Below, in pieces: positions 43,703 through 52,091 of a stretch of DNA of 64,000 nt; within the stretch, counting starts at the first letter, position 1, and every line of letters starts with the position of its first letter. The translations under genes and the position numbers were made by a program. Source of the stretch: Kocuria carniphila (GTDB lineage Bacteria > Actinomycetota > Actinomycetes > Actinomycetales > Micrococcaceae); assembly GCF_004136555.1 (NCBI RefSeq), contig NZ_NOIT01000015.1:1-64000 (forward strand). The letters run 5' to 3'. The notes beneath the pieces are model-generated. The model ran no database searches. It saw only the letters and a list, made by a program, of their open reading frames with translations, and was not told where the DNA came from.

Positions 43703-45217
43703 TCAGATGCCGTACGCGTCGTTGCCGGCATCGCGAGCAACGGCTTCGCGTACGCGTTTGCCGAGGTCGGCGTCAACGTTCTCCCAGTATTGGAAGGCGC
43801 GTTCCTGGATGGCCTCGTCGGCCACATCACCCACGTGACCCGCGATGTTTTCGACCGTCATGGCCTTCTCTTCGTCGTTGAAGACCTCGCGGTACAGCGT
43901 GCCCGCCTGACCGAAGTCGTCGTCCTCGGAGTGCAGGGTGGCCGCGGCGCGCAGCATATCGCTGTCGGATTCCCAACGCAGCTCATCAGCGGCATCCTTG
44001 CCACCGGCCACCGGGCCACCCGTGGTATTGGGGGCGTAAACCGGCTGATTGGGGTGCTTGAACGAGTAGCGCATGGGGCCGTCGTGCGAGTAGGAGTTCT
44101 GCTCGGAACGGTACGGGTAGTTCACGGGCAGATCCGCGAAGTTCGCGCCGATGCGGTGACGGTGGGTGTCCGGGTAGGAGAACACGCGGGTCATCAGCAT
44201 CTTGTCCGGGGAGATCTCCACGCCCGGGACCGTATTACCCGGGGAGAACGCAGCCTGCTCGATCTGAGCGAAGTAATTCAGGGGGTTCTGGTTCAGGGTG
44301 AACTTACCCACCTTAATGCGGGGGTAGTCCTTCTTGGAGACCGTCTTGGTGACGTCGAACGGGTTGAACCGGTAGGTCTTGGCATCCTCGTACGGCATGA
44401 TCTGCACGTACACGGTCCACGAGGGGAAGTCGCCGTTCTCGATGGCTTCGTAAAGATCGCGGCGGTGGGCGTCTGCGTCCGCGCCGGCGATTTTCTCGGC
44501 CTCATCACCGGTCAAACATTCGACGCCCTGGTCCGAAACGAAGTGGTACTTGACCCAAAAACGTTCGCCGGCCTCGTTGACCCATTGGAAGGTGTGCGAG
44601 CCGTAACCGTTCATGTGACGGTAGGACCTGGGGATACCGCGGGGGCCCATCAGATAGGTCACCTGGTGGGCGGACTCGGGGGATTGGGTCCAGAAATCCC
44701 ACTGCATGGTGTTGTCACGCAGTGCCGAGCCCGGAAGCCGCTTCTGGGAGTGGATGAAGTCCGGGAACTTGATGCCGTCACGGACGAAGAAGACCGGGGT
44801 GTTGTTACCCACGATGTCGAAGTTGCCGTCGGTCGTGTAGAACTTCAGCGAGAAACCGCGGGGATCGCGCCAGGTATCCGGAGAGCCCTGCTCGCCGGCC
44901 ACCTGCGAGAAACGAGCCAGCATAGGAGTCTTGGTACCCGGCTGGAACACGGCAGCTTTGGTGTATTGGGAGACGTCCTCGGTGATTTCGAGTTCACCGA
45001 AAGCCCCGGAGCCCTTGGCATGCACCACTCGCTCCGGAACGCGCTCTCGGTCAAAAGCCGCGAGCTTCTCGACCACGTAAGAGTCATGGAGAACGATGGG
45101 GCCGTCAGCACCGACAGACAGCGAGTGCTCGTCGGACGCTACTTTCTTACCCAACTGGTCGGTGGTGGCCGAGCCAGTCATTCGCAGGCCGTGTTCATGG
45201 GGAGTGGTGTCAGACAT
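43703..45217 (-). CDS. katA: Monofunctional haem catalase 2
   Basis: This 504-residue catalase of the same clade as catalase 1 shows the distal His in [39 protein letters not shown] and the haem Tyr in [14 protein letters not shown]. The ATG at 45217 follows AGGAGGAACC, a near-ideal ribosome site. Codon bias is strong. It is preceded 45 bp upstream by fur2 in the same direction, so both catalases have their own Fur. Residue differences in the surface and C-terminal half are widespread, so this is an old duplication or separate acquisition. Confidence 0.95.
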   Translation of the reverse strand: MSDTTPHEHGLRMTGSATTDQLGKKVASDEHSLSVGADGPIVLHDSYVVEKLAAFDRERVPERVVHAKGSGAFGELEITEDVSQYTKAAVFQPGTKTPMLARFSQVAGEQGSPDTWRDPRGFSLKFYTTDGNFDIVGNNTPVFFVRDGIKFPDFIHSQKRLPGSALRDNTMQWDFWTQSPESAHQVTYLMGPRGIPRSYRHMNGYGSHTFQWVNEAGERFWVKYHFVSDQGVECLTGDEAEKIAGADADAHRRDLYEAIENGDFPSWTVYVQIMPYEDAKTYRFNPFDVTKTVSKKDYPRIKVGKFTLNQNPLNYFAQIEQAAFSPGNTVPGVEISPDKMLMTRVFSYPDTHRHRIGANFADLPVNYPYRSEQNSYSHDGPMRYSFKHPNQPVYAPNTTGGPVAGGKDAADELRWESDSDMLRAAATLHSEDDDFGQAGTLYREVFNDEEKAMTVENIAGHVGDVADEAIQERAFQYWENVDADLGKRVREAVARDAGNDAYGI

Positions 45218-45262
45218 GGTTCCTCCTGGGTGATGGACGGGATCCGACGGACGTGCGGTCAA

Positions 45263-45736
45263 TTACTGAACGGCGGAGCTGTTCGCCATGTCTTGCTGAC
45301 ATTGCGCGCAGATCCCCCGATACACCACCTCGGCGGACAGCAGTTTCATGCCGTGGTCCTCCGAGGGCGTGAGGCACGGCGAGTGCCCCACCGCGCACGC
45401 GACATCCGCGATCATTCCGCAGTTGATGCAATACGCGTGATGGTGGTTGTCTCCGGTGCGGGTTTCGTAGCGCGCAGGAGAGCCGGGCGGTTCGAACTTG
45501 GACACCATGCCAATGGCCGTGAGATCCGTGAGGACCACGTAGATGGACTGAACAGAGATGTTCGGTAGGACCTGACGGACCCGCCGTACGGTGTCGTCCG
45601 CCGTGGCGTGAGGCATTGCGTCCACCGCGTCGAGTACCGCGAGACGTTGTTTGGTGACCCTGCGTCCGTTCGAACGCAGCTGCTCGGCCCACTCCTGCTG
45701 TGAGGGGTGGCTTGCGCCTGTCTGCGTGGTCTCCAT
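45263..45736 (-). CDS. Fur-family peroxide/metal regulator 2
   Basis: This 157-residue repressor has a winged helix (about 12-90; GRRVTKQRLAVLDAVDAMPHATADD, SVQSIYVVLTDLTAIGM) and the metal segments GDNHHHAYCINC, GHSPC and CAQC. It shares the layout and most motif residues with Fur1, but has a shorter N-terminus. The ATG at 45736 is chosen because TATGGT (45744-45749) lies seven bases upstream, fitting a leaderless mRNA; an in-frame ATG at 45748 is the alternative. It precedes catalase 2 and most likely represses itself and that gene through the palindrome at 45754-45774. Confidence 0.88.
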   Translation of the reverse strand: METTQTGASHPSQQEWAEQLRSNGRRVTKQRLAVLDAVDAMPHATADDTVRRVRQVLPNISVQSIYVVLTDLTAIGMVSKFEPPGSPARYETRTGDNHHHAYCINCGMIADVACAVGHSPCLTPSEDHGMKLLSAEVVYRGICAQCQQDMANSSAVQ

Positions 45737-45743
45737 GGCAACC

Positions 45744-45774
45744 ACCATAACTTTATTTTGAGTAGCTCACAATA
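45744..45774 (-). promoter_or_regulatory. Fur-family operator and leaderless promoter of fur-katA operon 2
   Basis: Reading the minus strand, TATTGTGAG-CTA-CTCAAAATA (45754-45774) is a 9-3-9 inverted repeat with one mismatch. TATGGT (45744-45749) follows four bases later and ends seven bases before the ATG. The CTCAAAATA word and its distance to the -10 match operon 1. Confidence 0.7.
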
Positions 45775-46178
45775 GAGCTGAGTGGCGTGCGTCTCACTCG
45801 GAGGGTTCCAAAAATCTTTTCGGTTTTCGCGTCACGATTCGCACGTTCGGCTGTCTACATAGTGAATCTCGCGCGGGCTGCGTGTGATTCCGGACGGCCT
45901 TTTCGCTCGGAGGTCGCCGTACCGCCGCAGTCGGAGCACAAGGACCGGGGAGGGCCCTGCGTCGCGGTGGGCTAGAGCGACCAACTTCCGAGTGGGCTGC
46001 TCGGGATGGGGGAGAGACGGGTGACATAGGAGACGGGGGTGCGGGCGAGGGGAGACACCGCACCCCCGGCCCACCTCTTGAAACACTTGGTATCGGTTTT
46101 GTCACAGTCGGTATCTCAAGCCACGTAGTGCCGGTGTGCTGACACAATAGATGGACCTGCCAGCACCCTTAAGGCGCC
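45775..46178. other. Intergenic region upstream of the sigma-factor fusion gene
   Basis: A 400-bp divergent spacer. It contains a strong hairpin: GGGGGTGCGG (46035-46044) pairs with CCGCACCCCC (46058-46067). No T run follows. The leader of the sigma gene begins somewhere after it; the exact promoter is unclear. A 62-codon open frame (45787-45975) has no ribosome site and an atypical composition. A small RNA ending at the hairpin is possible. Confidence 0.4.
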
Positions 46179-48563
46179 ATGGAACATCACCGACGTCCCA
46201 CTCCGAGGGACGGCCAGCAGAATTCGACACCAGCGGCCAACGACGAGCCGTTGCTCGACGCTGTCCGAAACGGGGATAACCAGGCGTTCGGTGAGCTGTA
46301 CGAACGTCATCGTGGCGCGGTGTTCGCCGTAGCCCGTTTACACACCCACAGCCAGGCCGAGGCCGAGGACATCACCTCGGAGGCCTTCACCCGTGTGCTC
46401 ACGCTCCTGAAATCCGGTGGTGGTCCGCGACAGTTCTTGCGCGCCTACCTTGTCACCGCTGTTTCACGCTTGGCCGCCGATCGGGCCAATGACCTCAATC
46501 GGACCCAACCGCAGGAACCCCAAGAACAGGGCAAACTGGATCGTGTCCAGCTCTTCGACGACACCCTGGTGCGACAGGTCGACGCCGCCGTGGTTGCCAG
46601 GGCTTTCGCCTCACTGCCCGAGCGTTGGCAAGAGGTGCTGTGGTACCTGGAGATCGAGGGATATCGGCCCCGCCAGGTCGCCTCCGCGGTGGGTATGCAA
46701 CCCAATGCTGTTTCCGCACTGGGAAAGCGCGCCCGCGATGGCCTCCGCACCGCGTACATGCAGCAGCACGTGTCCGCTCAGGCGCTCGAGGAATGCGGTG
46801 ACTACTCCGCGCAGCTGGGAGCGTTCGTGCGCGGCACGCTCACGCCGTCCAAGATGAAGCTCATGCAGGACCACCTCGATTCCTGCGAACGGTGCACCGC
46901 CGAATACCTTCAGCTCCAGGACCTGGGTGTGGGCCTGCGCGGCTGGATCCTGCCCATCCTGGCTGGTCTGCCTCTCTGGGGCGATGCCTCGGAACGGCTA
47001 ATTGCCGCACTCGGCGCGGCGGGTGCCGGGGGCGCCGCTGGCGTCTCGGGTTGGTTGTCCGGGACGACGGCGCCGCTCGGGGCCGGTGCCGAGGGCGCCT
47101 CAGTTCCTGCAGTGGCCACGGCCACGGCAACGTCTGTAGGCAGCGCGGGAGCGGCGGCGTCGGGGGCGGTCGCCACTACTGCAGCCAGCGGGTTCCTGGC
47201 AGGCTCGGCCACCAAGGTCATTCTCGCGGCGGCTGGTGTAGCCGTTGCCGGAGCGGGCACCGCGGGCATCGTGACTGCGGTCCAACCGGACTCGTCCGAA
47301 GTGGAGATCACTCGGCAGGCGCAGCCGGCCGCGGATGGGCCTGCCGGAGCCGGTACAGGAGAGGGCGCAGCTACCGGCGATACCGCCGGGGGTTCTGCTG
47401 GCTCTGCGGGCGGGTCCTCGGATGTTGACTCCGGTGGCGGCCCAGGTTCTTCTGCCGGATCCGATACCTCCGATGAAGCCGAGGGCCAGGCGGAAGCCGG
47501 TGGCAACGACAAGGCTGATCCCCCCGCTGGCGATTCCGGCGGCCGCCAAGCAAACGCGGGTGCCGATAAGGCAGAAGGCGAATCCAACGGCGGATCGGAC
47601 GGGAAAGAATCCGATGTGACCGGTGCGCCGCTCGGGGCACAAAGTCCGAGTGTCGGCGGTGAGAGAGCCAGCGGCGAGCAGCCCGGTGACGTCCTCGCTG
47701 GCACTGGTGCGTTACTGCCCCCGTACTCGGACCGGGACTCGGGCCGGGACTCGTCGTCTTCGAGAGATACCCCTTCGGGCATCGACATGCCCTCGTTGCC
47801 TGGGGATACCGATATTCCCCAGCTCGACGTGCCATTCATTCCCACCCTGCCGGCCCCTGAGCTGCCTCTTGAACCTCCGGTTTCGGAAGATACGGGTCCT
47901 CTAGACGGCCCGGTCGTGGACCCGCTTGACAGTGATGAAGAAGATGGGACGCCCGAGATTCCCGGACCCATTGACACTCCGGATCCGTTGATCACCCCTG
48001 TTCCTGAAGTACCTGTCATTGAAGACCCAGTACCCGGCGATCCTGTACCCGGCGATCCGGATACAGACGATCCAGGTACGGATATTCCAGGTACGGATAT
48101 TCCAGGTACGGATGTTCCAGAGCTCCCGGGCGAGGACAACAGCGGCAACGACAGCCCAGGGAATTCTGGTAACCCGGGCAACGGGAATGGGAATGGCAAC
48201 GGCAACGGGAATGGGAACGCGGCTCCTGAGGGAACCGACAATACGAACCCGGACAATCCGCAACCCCAGCCGGGCGCCCCGGAGGTGGGCGCGCCGGTGA
48301 GGCCGGGAGCGCCGTCGTTGCCTGAAAACCCGCCGCTGGACGGGCCGGGCACCCAACCCACCGCTCCCGCGGTGAATCCCAATGCGCCGTCGCCAGCTGT
48401 ACCGACTGTTGAACCCGTGCTGCCCCCGGCTGAGGACGTGGGCGATCGAAACGCGGATAGCGCGGAGAATCCCGGCGATGTCACAGGCTGGTGGGGAACA
48501 CTTCCAGAAGGTTGGACGTTGTCCGAATGGATCGTCATTGTCTTTACCGGCGGGCGCCCGTGA
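46179..48563 (+). CDS. ECF-type sigma factor fused to zinc-finger anti-sigma region, membrane helix and Pro/Gly-rich tail
   Basis: This 794-residue protein combines parts usually made as two proteins. Residues 25-105 match sigma region 2 (LLDAVRNGDNQAFGELYERHRGAVFAVAR, EDITSEAFTRV) and 138-192 match region 4 (LPERWQEVLWYLEIEGYRPRQVASAVGM, helix-turn-helix). Residues 205-245 hold HLDSCERC (Cys234/Cys237), an anti-sigma zinc-finger pattern. After a Gly/Ala stretch, one membrane helix (about 346-370; KVILAAAGVAVAGAGTAGIVTAV) leads to about 425 extracytoplasmic residues rich in Gly, Ser, Asp and Pro, with GTDIP and GN repeats. It could be a self-inhibited sigma factor released by proteolysis; this is inference. 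The gene stands alone, before htpX. Confidence 0.78.
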   Translation: MEHHRRPTPRDGQQNSTPAANDEPLLDAVRNGDNQAFGELYERHRGAVFAVARLHTHSQAEAEDITSEAFTRVLTLLKSGGGPRQFLRAYLVTAVSRLAADRANDLNRTQPQEPQEQGKLDRVQLFDDTLVRQVDAAVVARAFASLPERWQEVLWYLEIEGYRPRQVASAVGMQPNAVSALGKRARDGLRTAYMQQHVSAQALEECGDYSAQLGAFVRGTLTPSKMKLMQDHLDSCERCTAEYLQLQDLGVGLRGWILPILAGLPLWGDASERLIAALGAAGAGGAAGVSGWLSGTTAPLGAGAEGASVPAVATATATSVGSAGAAASGAVATTAASGFLAGSATKVILAAAGVAVAGAGTAGIVTAVQPDSSEVEITRQAQPAADGPAGAGTGEGAATGDTAGGSAGSAGGSSDVDSGGGPGSSAGSDTSDEAEGQAEAGGNDKADPPAGDSGGRQANAGADKAEGESNGGSDGKESDVTGAPLGAQSPSVGGERASGEQPGDVLAGTGALLPPYSDRDSGRDSSSSRDTPSGIDMPSLPGDTDIPQLDVPFIPTLPAPELPLEPPVSEDTGPLDGPVVDPLDSDEEDGTPEIPGPIDTPDPLITPVPEVPVIEDPVPGDPVPGDPDTDDPGTDIPGTDIPGTDVPELPGEDNSGNDSPGNSGNPGNGNGNGNGNGNGNAAPEGTDNTNPDNPQPQPGAPEVGAPVRPGAPSLPENPPLDGPGTQPTAPAVNPNAPSPAVPTVEPVLPPAEDVGDRNADSAENPGDVTGWWGTLPEGWTLSEWIVIVFTGGRP
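48075..48119 (+). repeat. 15-bp in-frame tandem repeat (GTDIP) in the sigma fusion
   Basis: GGTACGGATATTCCA occurs at 48075 and 48090, and with one change at 48105. It encodes GTDIP-GTDIP-GTDVP. A run of GGN-AAY codons at about 48177-48219 gives the following Gly-Asn repeat. Confidence 0.9.
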
Positions 48564-48601
48564 TCTGTGCGTAGTAATGCCGGTGCGGAGGAGAAGGTGG
48601 A

Positions 48602-49495
48602 ATGCACAAGCATTACAACGGGCTGAAAACCGTGCTGCTGTTGGGTGGCATGTGGGCGGTGCTGCTGGCCATCGGCGCAATCATTGCCGGTGCAACGCGC
48701 AGCTCGGTGTTCATCGTGATTTTTGCCGTGATCGGCCTGATCGGTACCGCGTACAGCTACTGGAACTCCGACAAACTGGCCATCCGTTCCATGCGAGCGA
48801 TCCAGGTAACGCCGCAGCAGGCGCCCACCATGTACCGCATCGTGCATGAGCTCTCCCAGCGGGCGGGCCAGCCCATGCCGCGTTTGTACATTGCCCCCAC
48901 AATGAGCCCCAATGCCTTTGCGACCGGACGCAACCCGGAGAATGCCGCCGTGTGCTGCACTGAAGGCATTCTGCAGATCTTGGACGAACGGGAACTCAGG
49001 GGAGTGCTGGGCCACGAGTTGATGCACGTTTACAACCGGGACATCCTGACTTCATCGGTAGCCGCGGCCGTTGCGGGTCTGATCACGTCGGCGGCGCAGT
49101 TCTTGCAGTTCGCCGCCATCTTTGGTGGCCGCGGCGGTGACCGTGGGGGAAACCCGTTGGTCGCGCTGCTCATGGCATTCCTGGCACCCGTGGCGGCCAT
49201 GGTCATTCAGATGGCCATCTCGCGGACCCGCGAATACGACGCCGACCAAGACGGGGCTCAGCTGACCGGTGACCCCCTCGCACTTGCTTCGGCGCTGCGC
49301 AAGATTGAGGGTGGTGCCTCCCAGCGCCCCATGAATCCCAACGATCAGAAGGTGGTCAACACCTCGCACCTGATGATCGCCAACCCGTTCCGCGGTGGCG
49401 GCCTCAAGAGCATGTTCCGCACTCACCCGTCGACCGATGACCGGGTGGCACGCCTGGAGAACATGGCGCGTAGCGGCGGTTACTACGGTCGCTAA
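48602..49495 (+). CDS. htpX: M48 membrane zinc protease HtpX
   Basis: This 297-residue membrane protease has two N-terminal helices (about 12-30 and 36-54), the metal site HELMH (His138, Glu139, His142), two more helices (about 155-175 and 185-205) and the third ligand in REYDADQDGAQLTG. HtpX degrades misfolded membrane proteins. GGAGAAGGTGG precedes the ATG by a few bases. It starts 38 bp after the sigma-fusion stop and could be read through from it, which would put a membrane protease next to a membrane-bound sigma factor. Confidence 0.92.
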   Translation: MHKHYNGLKTVLLLGGMWAVLLAIGAIIAGATRSSVFIVIFAVIGLIGTAYSYWNSDKLAIRSMRAIQVTPQQAPTMYRIVHELSQRAGQPMPRLYIAPTMSPNAFATGRNPENAAVCCTEGILQILDERELRGVLGHELMHVYNRDILTSSVAAAVAGLITSAAQFLQFAAIFGGRGGDRGGNPLVALLMAFLAPVAAMVIQMAISRTREYDADQDGAQLTGDPLALASALRKIEGGASQRPMNPNDQKVVNTSHLMIANPFRGGGLKSMFRTHPSTDDRVARLENMARSGGYYGR

Positions 49496-49506
49496 TCGAT
49501 TCAAGA

Positions 49507-49546
49507 TGAAGGTGCGGCCGCGACTTAATTCGCGGCCGCACCTTCA
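49507..49546. terminator. Perfect-stem terminator between htpX and the glycosyltransferase
   Basis: TGAAGGTGCGGCCGCG (49507-49522) and CGCGGCCGCACCTTCA (49531-49546) are perfect 16-bp complements around ACTTAATT. It can serve both convergent transcripts. Confidence 0.9.
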
Positions 49547-49547
49547 T

Positions 49548-50375
49548 TTACGTTAAGGCTCGTTTTACCCTACGCAAAACACCATAGACTCGTGGATGTT
49601 TGTCAATGAGGCCTTCGAGGCGGCGATATCGATGTTTATAATCGGTGAGTTCGTCCGTTCTCTCGAACCATGCGCTAAAGAGGAGATTCGCATTGTCGAT
49701 ATACAGCGCCGAATTATTTCTCATGATCTTCGCGTAGGTGGCAACTAATTCGTCACGTGTGAACACGCTGTTCAACGAGTCAGCGCGGATACGGTACCGG
49801 AAAAGAACTTCATCGATCCGATGTACTCCGCGTCCCAATCCAACGATTTTCAGCCAAAAGTCGTGGTCTTCACGAAAATGTAGAGTTTCATCATAGCCTC
49901 CCACGGTGAACCAGTCTTGTTTTCGAAACAAGGCGGTTGCAAAGATGATGCCTTCGGTTAGCATCAACTTTAGCGAATATGGGGGAAGTTGCCATGGCCC
50001 GGTAGCGTCGCCCATGAATTCTGCCTGTGCATAAACTATCCCAATCGTGGGCTCACTATCTAGTATCTGCGCCGCTTTTGATACGTAAGTGGGGGCAATA
50101 TAGTCGTCCGCGTCCACGGGGAGGATGTAATCGCCCGTTGCTGCGGTGATGCCGACATTCCGAGCTGCCGCCGACCCTGCATTGTCTTGTCGAATAACTT
50201 TGACCCCGTGCCATGGAGGGTTCTCCATGAGAGCTATGGTCTTGGGGTCCGTTGAGCCGTCGTCGACAATGATCACCTCTAGATCAGGGTGATCTTGGTT
50301 CAGAACCGAATGCACGGCTTCATCTACCCATTCATGGGCGTTGTAAACCGGAATTACCACTGATACGCGAGTCAT
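49548..50375 (-). CDS. Orphan family 2 glycosyltransferase, atypical base composition
   Basis: This 275-residue soluble GT-A enzyme has the nucleotide-sugar site IIVDDGSTD, the DAD metal motif in LPVDADDYI and the later HFREDHDFWLKI (acceptor and base) segment. It lacks membrane helices, so it likely decorates a surface glycan or glycolipid at the membrane. The gene is clearly richer in A and T than its neighbours, with codons ending in A/T that are rare in htpX or yajQ, which suggests horizontal transfer. It starts at 50375 after GGGAGG. Neither neighbour is a glycan gene, so donor and acceptor are unknown. Confidence 0.8.
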   Translation of the reverse strand: MTRVSVVIPVYNAHEWVDEAVHSVLNQDHPDLEVIIVDDGSTDPKTIALMENPPWHGVKVIRQDNAGSAAARNVGITAATGDYILPVDADDYIAPTYVSKAAQILDSEPTIGIVYAQAEFMGDATGPWQLPPYSLKLMLTEGIIFATALFRKQDWFTVGGYDETLHFREDHDFWLKIVGLGRGVHRIDEVLFRYRIRADSLNSVFTRDELVATYAKIMRNNSALYIDNANLLFSAWFERTDELTDYKHRYRRLEGLIDKHPRVYGVLRRVKRALT

Positions 50376-50399
50376 TCTCCCTCCCCTGAATGGACCGAG

Positions 50400-50891
50400 T
50401 CAGCGGTAGTTGACGAACTGAAGATCAACTTCCAGCTCTGAGCCCTTGAGCAGGGCAATGACATCTTGCAGGTCATCACGGGACTTTGAAGAAACGCGCA
50501 GCTCATCGCCCTGGATGGTGGCCTTCACGCCCTTGGGGCCTTCATCACGGATGAGCTTGGTGATCTTTTTCGCCTGGTCCTGGGCGATGCCCTCCTTGAT
50601 GGTGGACTCGATGCGGTACTCCTTGCCGGAGGCGTAGGGCTCTCCGTCGTCCAGGGACTTCAGGGAGATGCCGCGCTTGACCAGCTTGGACTGAAACACG
50701 TCGAGAACTGCTTGAGCGCGTTCTTCTGAGTTGGCCTTGATCAAGATCTTTTCGCCGGAGAAGTCGATCTCGGCACCCACCCCGCGGAAATCGTAGCGCT
50801 GGGACACCTCCTTCTGGGCCTGGTTGAGCGCGTTGGAGACTTCCTGCTTGTCTACCTTGCTGACCACGTCGAACGAAGATTCTGAAGCCAC
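50400..50891 (-). CDS. yajQ: YajQ-family nucleotide-binding protein
   Basis: This 163-residue protein is exactly the length of YajQ. It has the family start [31 protein letters not shown] and the end DLQFVNYR. YajQ proteins bind nucleic acid or, in some bacteria, cyclic di-GMP; which applies here is not readable. The GTG at 50891 follows AAAGGA and is chosen over the long upstream frame. It is transcribed toward the GT2 gene with 24 bp between them. Confidence 0.9.
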   Translation of the reverse strand: MASESSFDVVSKVDKQEVSNALNQAQKEVSQRYDFRGVGAEIDFSGEKILIKANSEERAQAVLDVFQSKLVKRGISLKSLDDGEPYASGKEYRIESTIKEGIAQDQAKKITKLIRDEGPKGVKATIQGDELRVSSKSRDDLQDVIALLKGSELEVDLQFVNYR

Positions 50892-51030
50892 GATGTTCCT
50901 TTCATTGGGAGTTTCAGGGATGTCGTTAACTCTTACGGACAAGCCTAGTGCTCGTTCCGGTGCCGGAGTTGTTATCAACTTGTCATCGGGAGCACAGGCG
51001 GATCTCAGGACGGCAGGTGAGGATAAGTGC

Positions 51031-51420
51031 ATGACTCAGATCGACAGCAGCCGTTCTGCTTCTTCCCATCATTCTTCCTTGTCAGGACACGTTCTCCCTA
51101 TGAAAAAACAACCGCGCATCCGTGTGCCCGGGGTCAAGGCCTCCAGGTCCGCGCTCCGCCGGGGCAGTGGCGCCCTGGCAGGAACGGCCCTTGCCGCAGG
51201 CCTGATCGTCGGTGGCTCGGGAGCCGCTCAGGCTCAGCCTCCCCGTGCGCTCATGACGCCTCCAGTGGTTCAACCTGGGACCATAACCGGTCAGGGCGTG
51301 GCGGTTCAGCGGAGATTGGACGGCATCCGGCAAGACCTGGATCGTGCCGTCGCCGTGGGTGACGTGACGCGCGAACAGGCCGACGCGTTCGTCACCAAGC
51401 TCGTTCGACACATGGACTGA
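51031..51420 (+). CDS. Small secreted protein of unknown function
   Basis: This 129-residue protein has a long basic N-region containing RR and a hydrophobic stretch (about 50-72; [23 protein letters not shown]) ending in an Ala-Gln-Ala cleavage site, then about 55 mature residues with a helical C-terminus ([34 protein letters not shown]). GAGGA precedes the ATG at 51031; a shorter form from the ATG at 51100 (MKKQPRIR) is possible and would look more like a standard signal peptide. The mature helix is reminiscent of small periplasmic helical proteins. No family is recognised. Confidence 0.55.
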   Translation: MTQIDSSRSASSHHSSLSGHVLPMKKQPRIRVPGVKASRSALRRGSGALAGTALAAGLIVGGSGAAQAQPPRALMTPPVVQPGTITGQGVAVQRRLDGIRQDLDRAVAVGDVTREQADAFVTKLVRHMD

Positions 51421-51516
51421 CAGCTCCGATTTTGGAGTCGGGCTCATCCCTGTGTAATGTTGAGGTGCTCCCGCTCGCGGGGGCACCTTATTGCTCATTG
51501 ACGTGAGTGATGCCGC

Positions 51517-51598
51517 GGCAGATTACCCGAGCGGCCAAAGGGGGCTGACTGTAAATCAGCTGGCTATGCCTACGGGGGTTCGAATCCCTCATCTGCCA
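51517..51598 (+). tRNA. tRNA-Tyr (GTA)
   Basis: The acceptor stem GGCAGAT/ATCTGCC closes the cloverleaf (51517-51523 with 51591-51597), with discriminator A at 51598. The anticodon loop CTGTAAA between GCTGA and TCAGC gives GTA, and the long variable arm (TGGCTATGCCTACG) is the class II form expected for bacterial tRNA-Tyr. The T loop TTCGAAT is present. CC, not CCA, follows, so the end is added after transcription. Confidence 0.95.
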
Positions 51599-51602
51599 CC
51601 GA

Positions 51603-51634
51603 GAAAAACCCGGACCGTGAGGTCCGGGTTTTTT
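51603..51634 (+). terminator. Intrinsic terminator after tRNA-Tyr
   Basis: AACCCGGACC-gtga-GGTCCGGGTT followed by TTTT is a classic rho-independent terminator five bases after the tRNA. Confidence 0.95.
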
Positions 51635-51651
51635 CGTTGTAGAACTCAGGG

Positions 51652-52038
51652 TCAGGGTGCATCCACCCACTGAACAAGCTGGACGATGATCCCATTCGGA
51701 TCCAGAACTTGGAAGTACCGTTCGCCCCAGGGCTCGGTCTCGATGGCGGTGGGGATCACCAGGTCGCGGGAGCCTAATCGGTGCCATTCGGCGTCGATGT
51801 CGTCGACCTCGAAGACTATGAGCAGGCCGGTTGCGGCGGTCCCCGCGTGACTGGCTGGTTTGAAGGTATCGAGACCTGCTCGGAGGAGAACCACGTTGAA
51901 CCCGGCATCCTCGCGGCTCAATGAGGCGAATCCATCCTGGGCCATGACCTCCTGGAAATCGAAGTGATCTTTGAAGAACGCGGCTGAAGCTTGAACGTCG
52001 TCCACATTGAGGGAGATGGCAGAAGCGGTGATGTTCAT
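51652..52038 (-). CDS. VOC-family (glyoxalase-like) protein
   Basis: This 128-residue protein has the paired beta-alpha-beta-beta-beta units of the VOC superfamily: NVDDVQASAAFFKDHFDFQEV first and FEVDDIDAEWHRL, then WGERYFQVLDPNGIIVQLVQW second. The Glu/His metal positions are partly kept, so an enzyme (glyoxalase, dioxygenase) or an antibiotic-binding resistance protein are both possible. The ATG at 52038 follows AAGGAG. It is divergent from a TetR regulator, with a palindromic operator in the 53-bp gap, so it is probably repressed by that regulator. Confidence 0.8.
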   Translation of the reverse strand: MNITASAISLNVDDVQASAAFFKDHFDFQEVMAQDGFASLSREDAGFNVVLLRAGLDTFKPASHAGTAATGLLIVFEVDDIDAEWHRLGSRDLVIPTAIETEPWGERYFQVLDPNGIIVQLVQWVDAP

Positions 52039-52052
52039 GGGGCTCCTTAGAT

Positions 52053-52085
52053 TAATGCCGTACATCGTACGGTATTAGGTAGAAT
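52053..52085 (+). promoter_or_regulatory. TetR operator and leaderless promoter
   Basis: TAATGCCGTAC (52053-52063) and GTACGGTATTA (52067-52077) are complements with one mismatch and a three-base centre. TAGAAT (52080-52085) follows and ends six bases before the TetR ATG at 52092. The site lies between the divergent VOC and TetR genes. Confidence 0.8.
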
Positions 52086-52091
52086 GCAGTT

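Noticed and set aside
45787-45975. 62-codon plus-strand frame in the fur2/sigma spacer as a gene
   Set aside because: No ribosome site or leaderless box at its start, and composition is mixed without a hydrophobic or domain pattern.
46179-48563. Separate sigma and anti-sigma genes joined by sequencing error
   Set aside because: No second start with a ribosome site is seen between the sigma regions and the finger, and the frame is open for the whole length; kept as one gene, though resequencing would settle it.
46910-49027. A 705-codon minus-strand frame opposite the sigma fusion
   Set aside because: Its Ser/Pro/Gly composition is the reverse translation of the low-complexity tail; no start signal or domain.
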